NCBI GenBank assembly: GCA_964638815.1
Contig: CAZXBB010000285.1
Coordinates: 1-8,493 of the forward strand
Length of the DNA: 8,493 nt
Reading direction: 5' to 3'
DNA from: CAZXBB01 sp964638815
GTDB taxonomy: Bacteria; Planctomycetota; Phycisphaerae; Phycisphaerales; SM1A02
Part shown: in pieces, positions 1-6,188 of the stretch
Position numbering within the stretch: the stretch's first letter is position 1
How the letters are laid out: the number at the start of each line of letters is the position of its first letter
The notes under the pieces: model-generated
The model's input: only the letters and a program-made list of their open reading frames with translations
The model's database searches: none
Told to the model about the DNA's origin: nothing
Translations under genes and position numbers: made by a program

Positions 1-1
1 A

Positions 2-235
2 TCTCAGCTTCGGCGGGCGGCGCAGTCGGTGGCGCTCAACATGGCCGAGGGCATGGCGGCGCGGGACGGCAATCGACGAAAGGCGTACGACACGGCGCTG
101 CGCGAGGCGCGGGAATGCGTGGCGGCGGTGGACGTCGCGCAGCGGTGGGGGTACGTCGGCGAGAGCGCAGTCGCCGTCGACCGCATGGAGAAGATCGCCG
201 CGACGCTGATGCGACTCATGATGCGGCGGTCGTGA
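2..235 (+). CDS. Four-helix bundle protein (23S rRNA intervening-sequence protein family), 5'-truncated by window edge
   Basis: The reading frame is open from base 2 to a TGA at 233-235, giving the last 77 residues of a protein whose start lies left of the window. A GTG at 29 is in frame, but the conserved motif begins before it. The visible start reads QLRRAAQSVALNMAEG, which matches the hallmark 'QLRRAA.SI.LNIAEG' segment of the small four-helix bundle proteins first noted as ORFs in intervening sequences of 23S rRNA genes. The rest (REARECVAAVDVAQRWGY, then a final amphipathic helix rich in Met and Arg) fits helices 3 and 4. These proteins are usually about 120 residues long, so roughly 40 are missing. 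Their biochemical role is not established; homologues form pentameric helical bundles. The gene converges on mraY and has no visible rRNA context, so it is a free-standing copy. The family call is fairly secure; function is unknown. Confidence 0.8.
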   Translation, partial: SQLRRAAQSVALNMAEGMAARDGNRRKAYDTALREARECVAAVDVAQRWGYVGESAVAVDRMEKIAATLMRLMMRRS

Positions 236-252
236 CAGGGTGAGTCGCGCGT

Positions 253-290
253 GTGCCCCGGTCCTGGGCTCTGACAGGGCCGGGCGGCGC
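253..290. repeat. Imperfect hairpin, copy 1 of a two-copy element
   Basis: The left arm 253-266 pairs with the right arm 275-290. The inner stem is 10 bp (257-266 with 275-284, one G-T pair at 262/279) closing an 8-nt loop, GGCTCTGA. Two unpaired bases (285-286) separate it from an outer stem of 4 pairs (253-256 with 287-290, one G-T). It begins 17 nt after the stop codon of the four-helix bundle gene. Copy 2 at 392-429 has the same architecture, including the bulge. There is no T-run on either side, so a classical intrinsic terminator is not supported. A REP-like dispersed palindrome or an RNA end structure is possible. Confidence 0.7.
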
Positions 291-391
291 AGGGACGACG
301 TGGGCTGCGACGCCACGCGCACACGCACGCAGTCTCGCACCCGCCGACGCACACGGACGCGCACACGATCCGGACGACGTCACGCTCCGGT

Positions 392-429
392 GTGCCCCGG
401 TCTTTGGCTCGGCAAAGGCCGGGTGGCGC
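392..429. repeat. Imperfect hairpin, copy 2 of a two-copy element
   Basis: The left arm 392-406 pairs with the right arm 413-429. The inner stem is 11 bp (396-406 with 413-423, G-T at 401/418) around a 6-nt loop, GCTCGG. After a two-base bulge (424-425) comes an outer stem of 4 pairs (392-395 with 426-429). The flanks are shared with copy 1 (GTGTGCCCCGGT on the left, GGCCGGG then GGCGC on the right). In the upper stem two pairs differ by changes on both arms (C-G to T-A and G-C to T-A), so pairing is kept while the sequence has changed. This suggests the fold has been maintained, as DNA or as RNA. Confidence 0.7.
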
Positions 430-510
430 GGGCCGACTCAATGACGCTCCGATTCACCCGCCGCGTCCCGCCTTTACGTGCTCGTGTCTCTCGTACCGCC
501 GTCCGTGTGC

Positions 511-660
511 GCGGACGCGGACGTGGACGCGGACGCGGACGCGGACGTGGACGTGGACGCGGACGCGGACGCGGGCGCGGACGCGGGCGCGGACGTGGAC
601 GCGAACGCGGACGCGAACGTGGACGCGGACGCGCACGCGGACGCGCACGCGGACGCGGAC
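511..660. repeat. Array of 25 phased hexamers, consensus GCGGAC
   Basis: Twenty-five consecutive 6-bp units can be read without a single insertion or deletion: GCGGAC 14 times, GTGGAC 5, and GCGGGC, GCGAAC and GCGCAC twice each. The rarer variants alternate with the consensus as doubled 12-mers, for example GCGGGC-GCGGAC repeated and GCGCAC-GCGGAC repeated, which points to expansion by slippage of dimer units. Translated, the array would give Ala-Asp, Arg-Gly or Thr-Arg type dipeptides on the plus strand and Val-Arg on the minus strand. Substitutions fall at amino-acid-changing positions in every frame, so it is most likely non-coding. It sits 29 nt beyond the mraY stop codon, in the likely 3' untranslated end of the cell-wall operon transcript. 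Confidence 0.9.
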
Positions 661-689
661 GCGAGACCCCCCCGCGCCGCGAAATCGGC

Positions 690-1853
690 TCACCGCAGCT
701 TCAGCGACACCAGCGCCAGCATTGCGAACGCCACGCCGAGCACCCAGAATCGCGTTACCACCTGCTGCTCCGACCAGCCGCCGAGGTGAAAGTGATGATG
801 GATCGGCGAACAGCGGAAGATTCGGCGGCCCTTTGTCCACTTGAAGTAGCCCACCTGGAGCACGACGCTCATGAGCTCCATCACGAAGACGCCGCCGATC
901 ACGAGGACGAGCACTTCCTGGCGGATCGCCACCGCGGTGTACGCGAGCAGGCCGCCGAGCGAGAGCGAACCGGTGTCGCCCATGAAGACCTGCGCCGGCG
1001 CGCAGTTGAACCACAGGAAGCCGAGGCAGGCGCCCGCCATCGAGCCCGTCACGACCATCAGCTCGCTCGCTCCGGGGATGTGCGGGAACATCAGCGTCCG
1101 CGCCGCCTGCTCGTCGCCGGCGACGTAGCAGAGCACCATCATCGCGAACGAGCCGACCACCAGCAGGCCGGGGGCGAGGCCGTCCATGCCGTCGGCGAGG
1201 TTGACGGCGTTGGACATTCCGGCGACGAGGAGCGTCGCGATCACGACGAACGGCAACGCCCCGAGCACCAGAACACCCGGCTCGATCTGGAACGTCTGCG
1301 GCGCGTACGTGCGCTGGAACGGCAGCGTGAGGGCGTGCGCCGCCTCGCTGCCGGCACCGGTCCGGTAGAGGACGAACCCCACGATGAACCCGATCCCGAG
1401 TTGGAAGAGGAGCTTTTCCCACGCGTAGAGGCCCTCGCGCGAGCCGGGGTTGCGGCTGCTGGCGGTCAGCTTCAGCCAGTCGTCCGCGCCGCCGAGGACG
1501 GCGAGCCAGATGAGCGTCCCGAGAGCGAGGTGCACGGAGCGCTCGGTGAGGTCGGCGAACAGCAGCGTCGTCGCCACCATCGAGCCGCAGATGAGGATGC
1601 CGCCCATCGTCGGCGTCGCCGCCTTCGACGCCGTGAGCCGGTTGAGGTCCGCGTTGTAGAACTCCGGGGCGTCGCCGATCTTCTTCTTCACGAGCCAGCG
1701 GATCGTGCGCTTCCCGAAGAGCACGACGAGACCGAAGCTGAACACCACGGCGATGAACGCCCGGAACTCGAGCTGGTACAGCACCTGGAAGATGCGAAAG
1801 AGCCCGATCTCGTCGAGCCACCCGGCCGTGGATTCGAGCAGGTTGTACAGCAT
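690..1853 (-). CDS. mraY: Phospho-N-acetylmuramoyl-pentapeptide transferase (MraY)
   Basis: MraY transfers phospho-MurNAc-pentapeptide from the UDP precursor to undecaprenyl phosphate on the cytoplasmic face of the membrane, forming lipid I. The product is 387 residues, close to the bacterial norm of about 360, and is strongly hydrophobic with about ten membrane segments. Family motifs appear in order: KAATPTMGG (77-85), the Asp pair in GGADDWLK (D124, D125), SNAVNLADGMDGLA (214-227, with D221 and D224), FMGDTGSLSLGG (290-301, D293) and the histidine motif SPIHHHFHLGGW (349-360). The Asp pair, D293 and the His cluster match the magnesium and catalytic residues known for the family. The ATG at 1851-1853 lies 3 nt after the murF stop, without a clear Shine-Dalgarno, suggesting translational coupling. 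It is the last gene of the cluster; no murD follows. The call is certain. Confidence 0.97.
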   Translation of the reverse strand: MLYNLLESTAGWLDEIGLFRIFQVLYQLEFRAFIAVVFSFGLVVLFGKRTIRWLVKKKIGDAPEFYNADLNRLTASKAATPTMGGILICGSMVATTLLFADLTERSVHLALGTLIWLAVLGGADDWLKLTASSRNPGSREGLYAWEKLLFQLGIGFIVGFVLYRTGAGSEAAHALTLPFQRTYAPQTFQIEPGVLVLGALPFVVIATLLVAGMSNAVNLADGMDGLAPGLLVVGSFAMMVLCYVAGDEQAARTLMFPHIPGASELMVVTGSMAGACLGFLWFNCAPAQVFMGDTGSLSLGGLLAYTAVAIRQEVLVLVIGGVFVMELMSVVLQVGYFKWTKGRRIFRCSPIHHHFHLGGWSEQQVVTRFWVLGVAFAMLALVSLKLR

Positions 1854-1856
1854 CGA

Positions 1857-3389
1857 TCAGCGAAGCGGCGGCGCACCGGACGCGGTTCTCCCCGATCCTC
1901 CCGCCGTCCGCCCCTTCGCACCATCGGCGATCTCCACTTCGAGGGTTGAAGTTCGCCCGCCGGCGCTGCCGGCGTTCTCCGCGCCGACCTGCCGCAGCGC
2001 CTCGACCACGCGCTCGAGCCCGACGCCGCGCGAGCCCTTCACGAGCAGCGCGTCGCCGGGCCGCAGGCGGCGCCGGATCGCGTCGATCAGCCGCGCGTCC
2101 ACGGCGGGCGCCCGCGTCACGCGCGATGCCGGCCACACGCGACGCAGCGCGGCCTCGCCCTCCGCCCACGCCGGCCCGACGAGGAATGCGTGGGCGATCG
2201 GGCGGCGGGAGTCCACGTCGATCAGGAAGGTCCCCAGCTCGCGGTGGAGCGGCACCGTCTGCGCGCCCAGCTCGAGCATGTCGCCGAGCACGACGAGACG
2301 CCGGGAGGCGGCGTCGGCCACTTCGATGAAGGTGTCCAGGGCCGCCATCATCGAGTCGGGATTCGCGTTGTACGCGTCGTCGCAGACAATGACCGGGGGC
2401 CCGCCCCGCCACGGGATCGTTTCGCGCACCATGCGCATCGGCGGCGGCGCGAGGCCCGCGAGGATCGCGCTCATCGCCTTGTCGTCGAGACCGAACCGGC
2501 GCCCGATCGCGACGGCCGCGATCGCGTTCGCGGCGTTGTGCCGGCCGGGCAGAGCGAGGTCGAACCGCACGCGCTCGTTCACCTCGAACCACCACCGGTC
2601 GGGATCCCCGCCGTGGCCTCCGCGGGCCGTGAGCCGCAGGTCGGCGTCCGGCGCTTCGCCGAACCGCACCAGCGACGGTCGCGGAGCGACGAAGGGACGC
2701 AGGGCCGGCGCATCCGCCGTCACGACCGCGAGACCGCCCGGCCGCAGCGACGCGAGCAGCGTCGCCTTCTCCGCCGCGACGGCGTCCACCGTTCCGAACC
2801 CCTCGAGGTGCGAACGGCCGACCGACGTGATGACCGCGATGTCCGGCTCGACGAGCCGCGCAAGGTGCGCGATCTCGCCGGGGGCGTTCGTGCCGATCTC
2901 CACCACGAGGTACTTCTCGTGCGGCCGCGCTGCGAGCAACGTCAGCGGCACGCCGATTTCGTTGTTGAACGATCGCGGGGCCGCGCTGCCGGGGAACCGG
3001 CTCGCGAGCAGGGCGTGCACCATCTCCTTCGTCGTGGTCTTGCCGCAGGAGCCCGTGATCGCCACGATCTTCGTCGCGACGAGCGTGCGGCGATACGCGG
3101 CCGCGAGAACGGCCAGGGCCCGGCGCGTGTCCGCCACGACGAGCGCCGGCAGCCCCGCCGGCACATCGACGGGGCGATCCAGCAGCGCCAGCACCGCCCC
3201 GCCGTCGCGGGCGTCGGCGAGGTGATCGTGACCGTCGAAGCGATCGCCGTGCAGGGCGATGAAGACGCGTCCGGCGAGGTCCTCCCGCGTGTCGGTGCCC
3301 ACGCCGCTCGCCGCCACCGGACGCTCGGGCCGCCGGATCCAGCGCCCGCCTGTAACGGCGCGGATGTTGTCGCCCGCGAAGAACGTCAT
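1857..3389 (-). CDS. murF: UDP-MurNAc-tripeptide--D-alanyl-D-alanine ligase (MurF)
   Basis: This cytoplasmic ATP-dependent ligase adds the D-Ala-D-Ala dipeptide to UDP-MurNAc-tripeptide, completing the pentapeptide that MraY uses. The product is 510 residues with the three Mur-ligase domains: an N-terminal substrate domain (about 1-105, with GVGTDTRE at 29-36), a central ATPase domain with P-loop GSCGKTTT (113-120), SFNNEIGVPLT (140-150) and VEIGTNAPGEI (163-173), and a C-terminal domain with DDAYNANPDSM (337-347), LGDMLELG (368-375) and LVKGSRG (449-455). The FNNEIGVPLT and YNANPDSM motifs separate it from MurC, MurD and MurE. The canonical fold should end near residue 470; about 40 further residues rich in Gly, Ala, Ser, Thr and Arg follow. 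The ATG at 3387-3389 overlaps the murE stop by 4 nt (ATGA), a typical coupling signal. The call is certain. Confidence 0.97.
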   Translation of the reverse strand: MTFFAGDNIRAVTGGRWIRRPERPVAASGVGTDTREDLAGRVFIALHGDRFDGHDHLADARDGGAVLALLDRPVDVPAGLPALVVADTRRALAVLAAAYRRTLVATKIVAITGSCGKTTTKEMVHALLASRFPGSAAPRSFNNEIGVPLTLLAARPHEKYLVVEIGTNAPGEIAHLARLVEPDIAVITSVGRSHLEGFGTVDAVAAEKATLLASLRPGGLAVVTADAPALRPFVAPRPSLVRFGEAPDADLRLTARGGHGGDPDRWWFEVNERVRFDLALPGRHNAANAIAAVAIGRRFGLDDKAMSAILAGLAPPPMRMVRETIPWRGGPPVIVCDDAYNANPDSMMAALDTFIEVADAASRRLVVLGDMLELGAQTVPLHRELGTFLIDVDSRRPIAHAFLVGPAWAEGEAALRRVWPASRVTRAPAVDARLIDAIRRRLRPGDALLVKGSRGVGLERVVEALRQVGAENAGSAGGRTSTLEVEIADGAKGRTAGGSGRTASGAPPLR

Positions 3390-4894
3390 GACGTCGGGCG
3401 CCCGTCCCGCCGCGCCGCGAGCGCCGCCCGCGCGATCGCGCGGTCGTCGAAGGGCCGCCGCTCGCGACCGACGATCTGGTAGTCCTCGTGCCCCTTCCCG
3501 GCGACGAGCACGACGTCCTCAGGCCCGGCTTCGCCGATGACGGCGCGGATCGCCTCGGAGCGGTCGAGGACGCTGCGGGTCCCCGCCCTCTTCACCTCGG
3601 GCACGCCCGACATGATCTCGCCGATGATCGCCGAGGGGTCCTCGGTGCGCGGATTGTCCGAGGTCACCACGACGTGGTCCGCCCACCGGCACGCGGCCGC
3701 CGCCATCCGCGGGCGCTTCACGCGATCGCGATCACCTCCGCAGCCGAACACGACCCAGAGCCGCCCGCGCGGCGGCACGATCGGCCGGAGCGCGCGCAGC
3801 ACGTTGTCGAGCGCGTCGTCGGTGTGGGCATAGTCGACGAGCACGGTGAAGCCGTCGTCCGGCCCGGTCACGACCTCCAGGCGGCCCGCCGGCGCGCGGC
3901 AGTGCGCGAGGCCCTTCGCGATCGCCCCGCCGTCGAGACCCAGGGCGTGGGCGACCGCCGCCGCCTGGAGCGCGTTGGCGACGTTGTGATGACCCGGCAG
4001 CGGAAGCGCGACGTCGATCGTGCCGAACGGTCCGCGGAAGGTGCACGCGGTGCGGTCCATGCCGGTCGCCGCGATCGTGGCGTGGCAGACGGCGGTCTCG
4101 TCCGTGAGGCTCGTCGTCAGCACGCGGCACGCGCACGCATCGGCCATGCGCGCGGCCGCGGGGTCGTCGGCGTTCACCACGGCCCACGCGTCGGCTTCGA
4201 GCGCGGCGAAGAGACGCGTCTTGGCCGCGCAGTACGCGTCCATCGTGCCGTGATAGTCGAGGTGGTCGCCCGAGAGGTTCGTGAAGACGCCGCCGGCGAG
4301 ACGGAGCGCCGCGGCGCGGCCCTGCGCGAGAGCATGGCTCGAGATCTCCATCGCGCAGGCCCGGCATCCGTGCCCGACCATCCGCCCGAGCAGCTCGCTC
4401 ACCTCGACCGCCGGGGGCGTGGTGAGCGCGGCGGGCTGCATGTCCGGCTCCCCCGTGTTCGTGCCGATCGTACCGATGAGCCCGCACCGGGTTCCCGCGC
4501 GCTCCAGGAGCTGGTGCACGAGGCAGGCGACCGTCGTCTTGCCGTTCGTGCCCGTGATGCCGACGAGCGCCAGACGCCGGCTGGGCGAGCCGTGGAAGCG
4601 CTCGGCGACGTGCGCCGTCATGAGCGCGACGTCGTCGCAGGCGAGCACCGCGACGCCCGCGGGGACCGTCCGCGAGTCGAGCGCGCTCGCGCGGTCAACG
4701 AGCACCGCGTACGCGCCGCGAGCGATCGCGTCGCCGATGAACCGCCGTCCGTCCGCCTCGGCGCCGACCCGCGCCACGAAGAGCGCACCCTCCTCCACGC
4801 GTCGCGAGTCCTCGACGATCGACCCGACGCCGAGGTCGGACGCGCCGTGCACGATCTCGATCGGCAGGCCGTTGATGAGCTCTTCGAGACGCAT
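3386..4894 (-). CDS. murE: UDP-MurNAc-dipeptide--meso-diaminopimelate ligase (MurE)
   Basis: MurE adds the third stem-peptide residue to UDP-MurNAc-L-Ala-D-Glu in the cytoplasm. From the ATG at 4892-4894 the product is 502 residues, close to the E. coli enzyme. The start is chosen because MRLEELINGL begins the N-terminal substrate domain; upstream frame extensions run into rodA and look unlike the family. Seen motifs are VEDSRRVEEGALFVA (27-41), P-loop GITGTNGKTT (112-121), LTTPPA (157-162), MEISSHAL (182-189), SGDHLDYHGTM (208-218), the lysine in AAKTRLF (K225) that is carbamylated in known MurE enzymes, DYAHTDDAL (354-362), FGCGGDRD (383-390) and TSDNPRTEDP (411-420). DNPR is the known signature for meso-diaminopimelate rather than lysine, so DAP-type peptidoglycan is inferred. 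It lies 64 nt downstream of rodA and overlaps murF by 4 nt. No strong Shine-Dalgarno is visible. Confidence 0.96.
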   Translation of the reverse strand: MRLEELINGLPIEIVHGASDLGVGSIVEDSRRVEEGALFVARVGAEADGRRFIGDAIARGAYAVLVDRASALDSRTVPAGVAVLACDDVALMTAHVAERFHGSPSRRLALVGITGTNGKTTVACLVHQLLERAGTRCGLIGTIGTNTGEPDMQPAALTTPPAVEVSELLGRMVGHGCRACAMEISSHALAQGRAAALRLAGGVFTNLSGDHLDYHGTMDAYCAAKTRLFAALEADAWAVVNADDPAAARMADACACRVLTTSLTDETAVCHATIAATGMDRTACTFRGPFGTIDVALPLPGHHNVANALQAAAVAHALGLDGGAIAKGLAHCRAPAGRLEVVTGPDDGFTVLVDYAHTDDALDNVLRALRPIVPPRGRLWVVFGCGGDRDRVKRPRMAAAACRWADHVVVTSDNPRTEDPSAIIGEIMSGVPEVKRAGTRSVLDRSEAIRAVIGEAGPEDVVLVAGKGHEDYQIVGRERRPFDDRAIARAALAARRDGRPTS

Positions 4895-4958
4895 GGTGGA
4901 GACCGGGAATTGTCGAGGATGGGGGACCGGGTCACCAGACCGCGGAAGGCCCGCACAG

Positions 4959-6188
4959 CTAATCCACATCCCCCTCCCCGTCGAAGTCGAACGCCTCCCG
5001 CGCAAGGTAGTGCGGCCGCCGCATGGCGATGTTCAGGATGACCCCCACCATGATCCACGCGGACACGAGGCTCGATCCGCCGTAGCTCACGAAGGGCAGC
5101 GTCATGCCCGTGATCGGCATGAGCCCGAGGGTCATGCCGGTGTTGATCGTCATCTGGGCGAAGAGGATGGCGACGACGCCCACCGCCACCAGCCGCCCGA
5201 AGGGGTCCTTGCTCTGCGCGGCCGTGAGCAGGCCGCCCGCCACGATGAGCGCAAACAGCCCCCACGTCGCCAGCGCGCCCAGCGCGCCCCAGCGGCAGGC
5301 GACGACCGCGAACACCATGTCGTTGTGCTCCTCCGGCAGCCGGTTGTGATGCACCAGGTCGGCCGCGCGGTCACGCCCCACGCCGATGATCCCCCCCGCG
5401 CCGACGAGCGTCATCGCCCTGTCGCCCTGGTAGCCGATGTCCTGGACGTGCCGCGTGTCGCCGATGACCTGGTAGTAGAGCGCATGGATGCGGTTCTTCT
5501 GGTGCGGCCGCAGCCACGGGTACGTCGCCGGCGCGGCGGCGAGACCGAGCACGATGATGAGCACGAGATGCCGCAGCTTCGCGCCGGCCGCGACGAGCAT
5601 TGCGAAGAGCGTCGGCAGGAAGAGCAGCGCGGTCCCGAGGTCGGGCTCGACGAGCACCAGCCCCATCGGGATGAACGTGAGCAGGAACGGCCAGAGCAGC
5701 CCGAGGAAACGCCGGTAGTTCTTCCGGTAGCGCAGATAGCCGGCAAGCGCGATGATGTACGAGATCTTGGCGAGCTCCGACGGCTGGAAGTCCGTCACGC
5801 CAAGACTGATCCAGCGCCTCGCCCCGTTGCGCGGACGCACGATCGACTCGGGCACGACCGGCAGCAGCACGAACACGAGCAGGCCGACGACGGCGATGAG
5901 CAGCGGCACGCTGAAGACGCGCAGCCACCGGTAGTGCGGAACCGCCGCGAGCGCGGCCGCGATGACCCCGACGCACAGGAACGCCGTCTGCCGCGTCGCG
6001 TAGTCCGAGCCGGCCAGCTCCGGGGGAATCGTGCCGATCGCGAGGATGCCGACGATGCTCAGCCCCGCCGCGCCGGCGGCGGAGAGCCACCCGGGGTTCA
6101 GCATCTCGAGGCGGCGGCGGTGGAGCGTGCGGGCGCTGCGGCGGAACCCCGCGGTGAAGACGCCCGACGTGGAGACCGCGCCGTGCAT
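4959..6188 (-). CDS. rodA: SEDS peptidoglycan glycosyltransferase, RodA type
   Basis: SEDS-family membrane glycosyltransferases polymerise lipid II into glycan strands and work as a pair with a class B PBP. From the ATG at 6186-6188 the product is 409 residues with about ten membrane segments after a cytoplasmic basic N-terminus (about 1-33). Motifs seen are RNGARRWISLG (120-130), FQPSELAK (134-141), VEPDLGTAL (180-188), LPEEHNDMVFAV (284-295) and TGMTLGLMPITG followed by LPFVSYGGSS (350-373). D290 aligns with the Asp essential in E. coli RodA (Asp262, LPERHTDFIF). GMTLGLMPITG and pairing with PBP2 favour RodA over FtsW. After the catalytic motif, the usual Ala-Glu-Glu-X-Gly reads ACRWG (297-301), losing both acidic residues. 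The tail DFDGEGDVD is acidic. The start shares one base with the PBP2 stop (TGATG); a GTG at 6191 would add one residue. Confidence 0.93.
   Translation of the reverse strand: MHGAVSTSGVFTAGFRRSARTLHRRRLEMLNPGWLSAAGAAGLSIVGILAIGTIPPELAGSDYATRQTAFLCVGVIAAALAAVPHYRWLRVFSVPLLIAVVGLLVFVLLPVVPESIVRPRNGARRWISLGVTDFQPSELAKISYIIALAGYLRYRKNYRRFLGLLWPFLLTFIPMGLVLVEPDLGTALLFLPTLFAMLVAAGAKLRHLVLIIVLGLAAAPATYPWLRPHQKNRIHALYYQVIGDTRHVQDIGYQGDRAMTLVGAGGIIGVGRDRAADLVHHNRLPEEHNDMVFAVVACRWGALGALATWGLFALIVAGGLLTAAQSKDPFGRLVAVGVVAILFAQMTINTGMTLGLMPITGMTLPFVSYGGSSLVSAWIMVGVILNIAMRRPHYLAREAFDFDGEGDVD

Larger units (their letters stand above)
236..689. other. Convergent intergenic region with hairpins and a hexamer array, no credible gene
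   Basis: This 454-nt stretch lies between the stop of the plus-strand four-helix bundle gene and the stop of mraY on the minus strand. Several frames stay open across it only because the sequence is GC-rich and repetitive; none gives a recognisable protein or a convincing start. It holds two related hairpins (253-290 and 392-429) and a hexamer array (511-660). Short direct repeats lie between the hairpins: GGACGACGT at 293-301 and 372-380, and ACGCGCACACG at 315-325 and 357-367. No U-tract terminator, tRNA or CRISPR structure was seen. Bases 431-510 show nothing distinctive. Confidence 0.75.

Noticed and set aside
253..429. The two hairpins as classical intrinsic terminators
   Set aside because: Neither side has a T-run on either strand, so a role in ending transcription would need a factor or be indirect.
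253..660. A CRISPR array
   Set aside because: There are only two hairpin copies, with a 100-nt separation, and the hexamer array has no spacers; no cas genes are present.
240..1949. A 569-codon plus-strand open frame rich in Arg-Gly repeats
   Set aside because: It runs antisense through the hexamer array, all of mraY and into murF. The composition (Arg, Glu, His, Asp) is what a high-GC antisense shadow gives, and it has no recognisable domain.
454..2595. A 713-codon minus-strand open frame overlapping mraY and murF
   Set aside because: It is a shifted-frame shadow of two genes with full sets of catalytic motifs; the translation is Arg/Ala-rich and unlike any protein family.
4895..4958. A possible internal promoter for murE in the rodA-murE gap
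   Set aside because: A GACAAT hexamer lies upstream of the start, but no acceptable -35 is at the right spacing. A repeated GACCGGG (4901-4907 and 4925-4931) is too short to interpret.
4895..5005. An upstream murE start at 5005 giving 37 extra residues
   Set aside because: The extra residues overlap the rodA end and look like random read-through. The family's N-terminal domain begins at the ATG at 4894.
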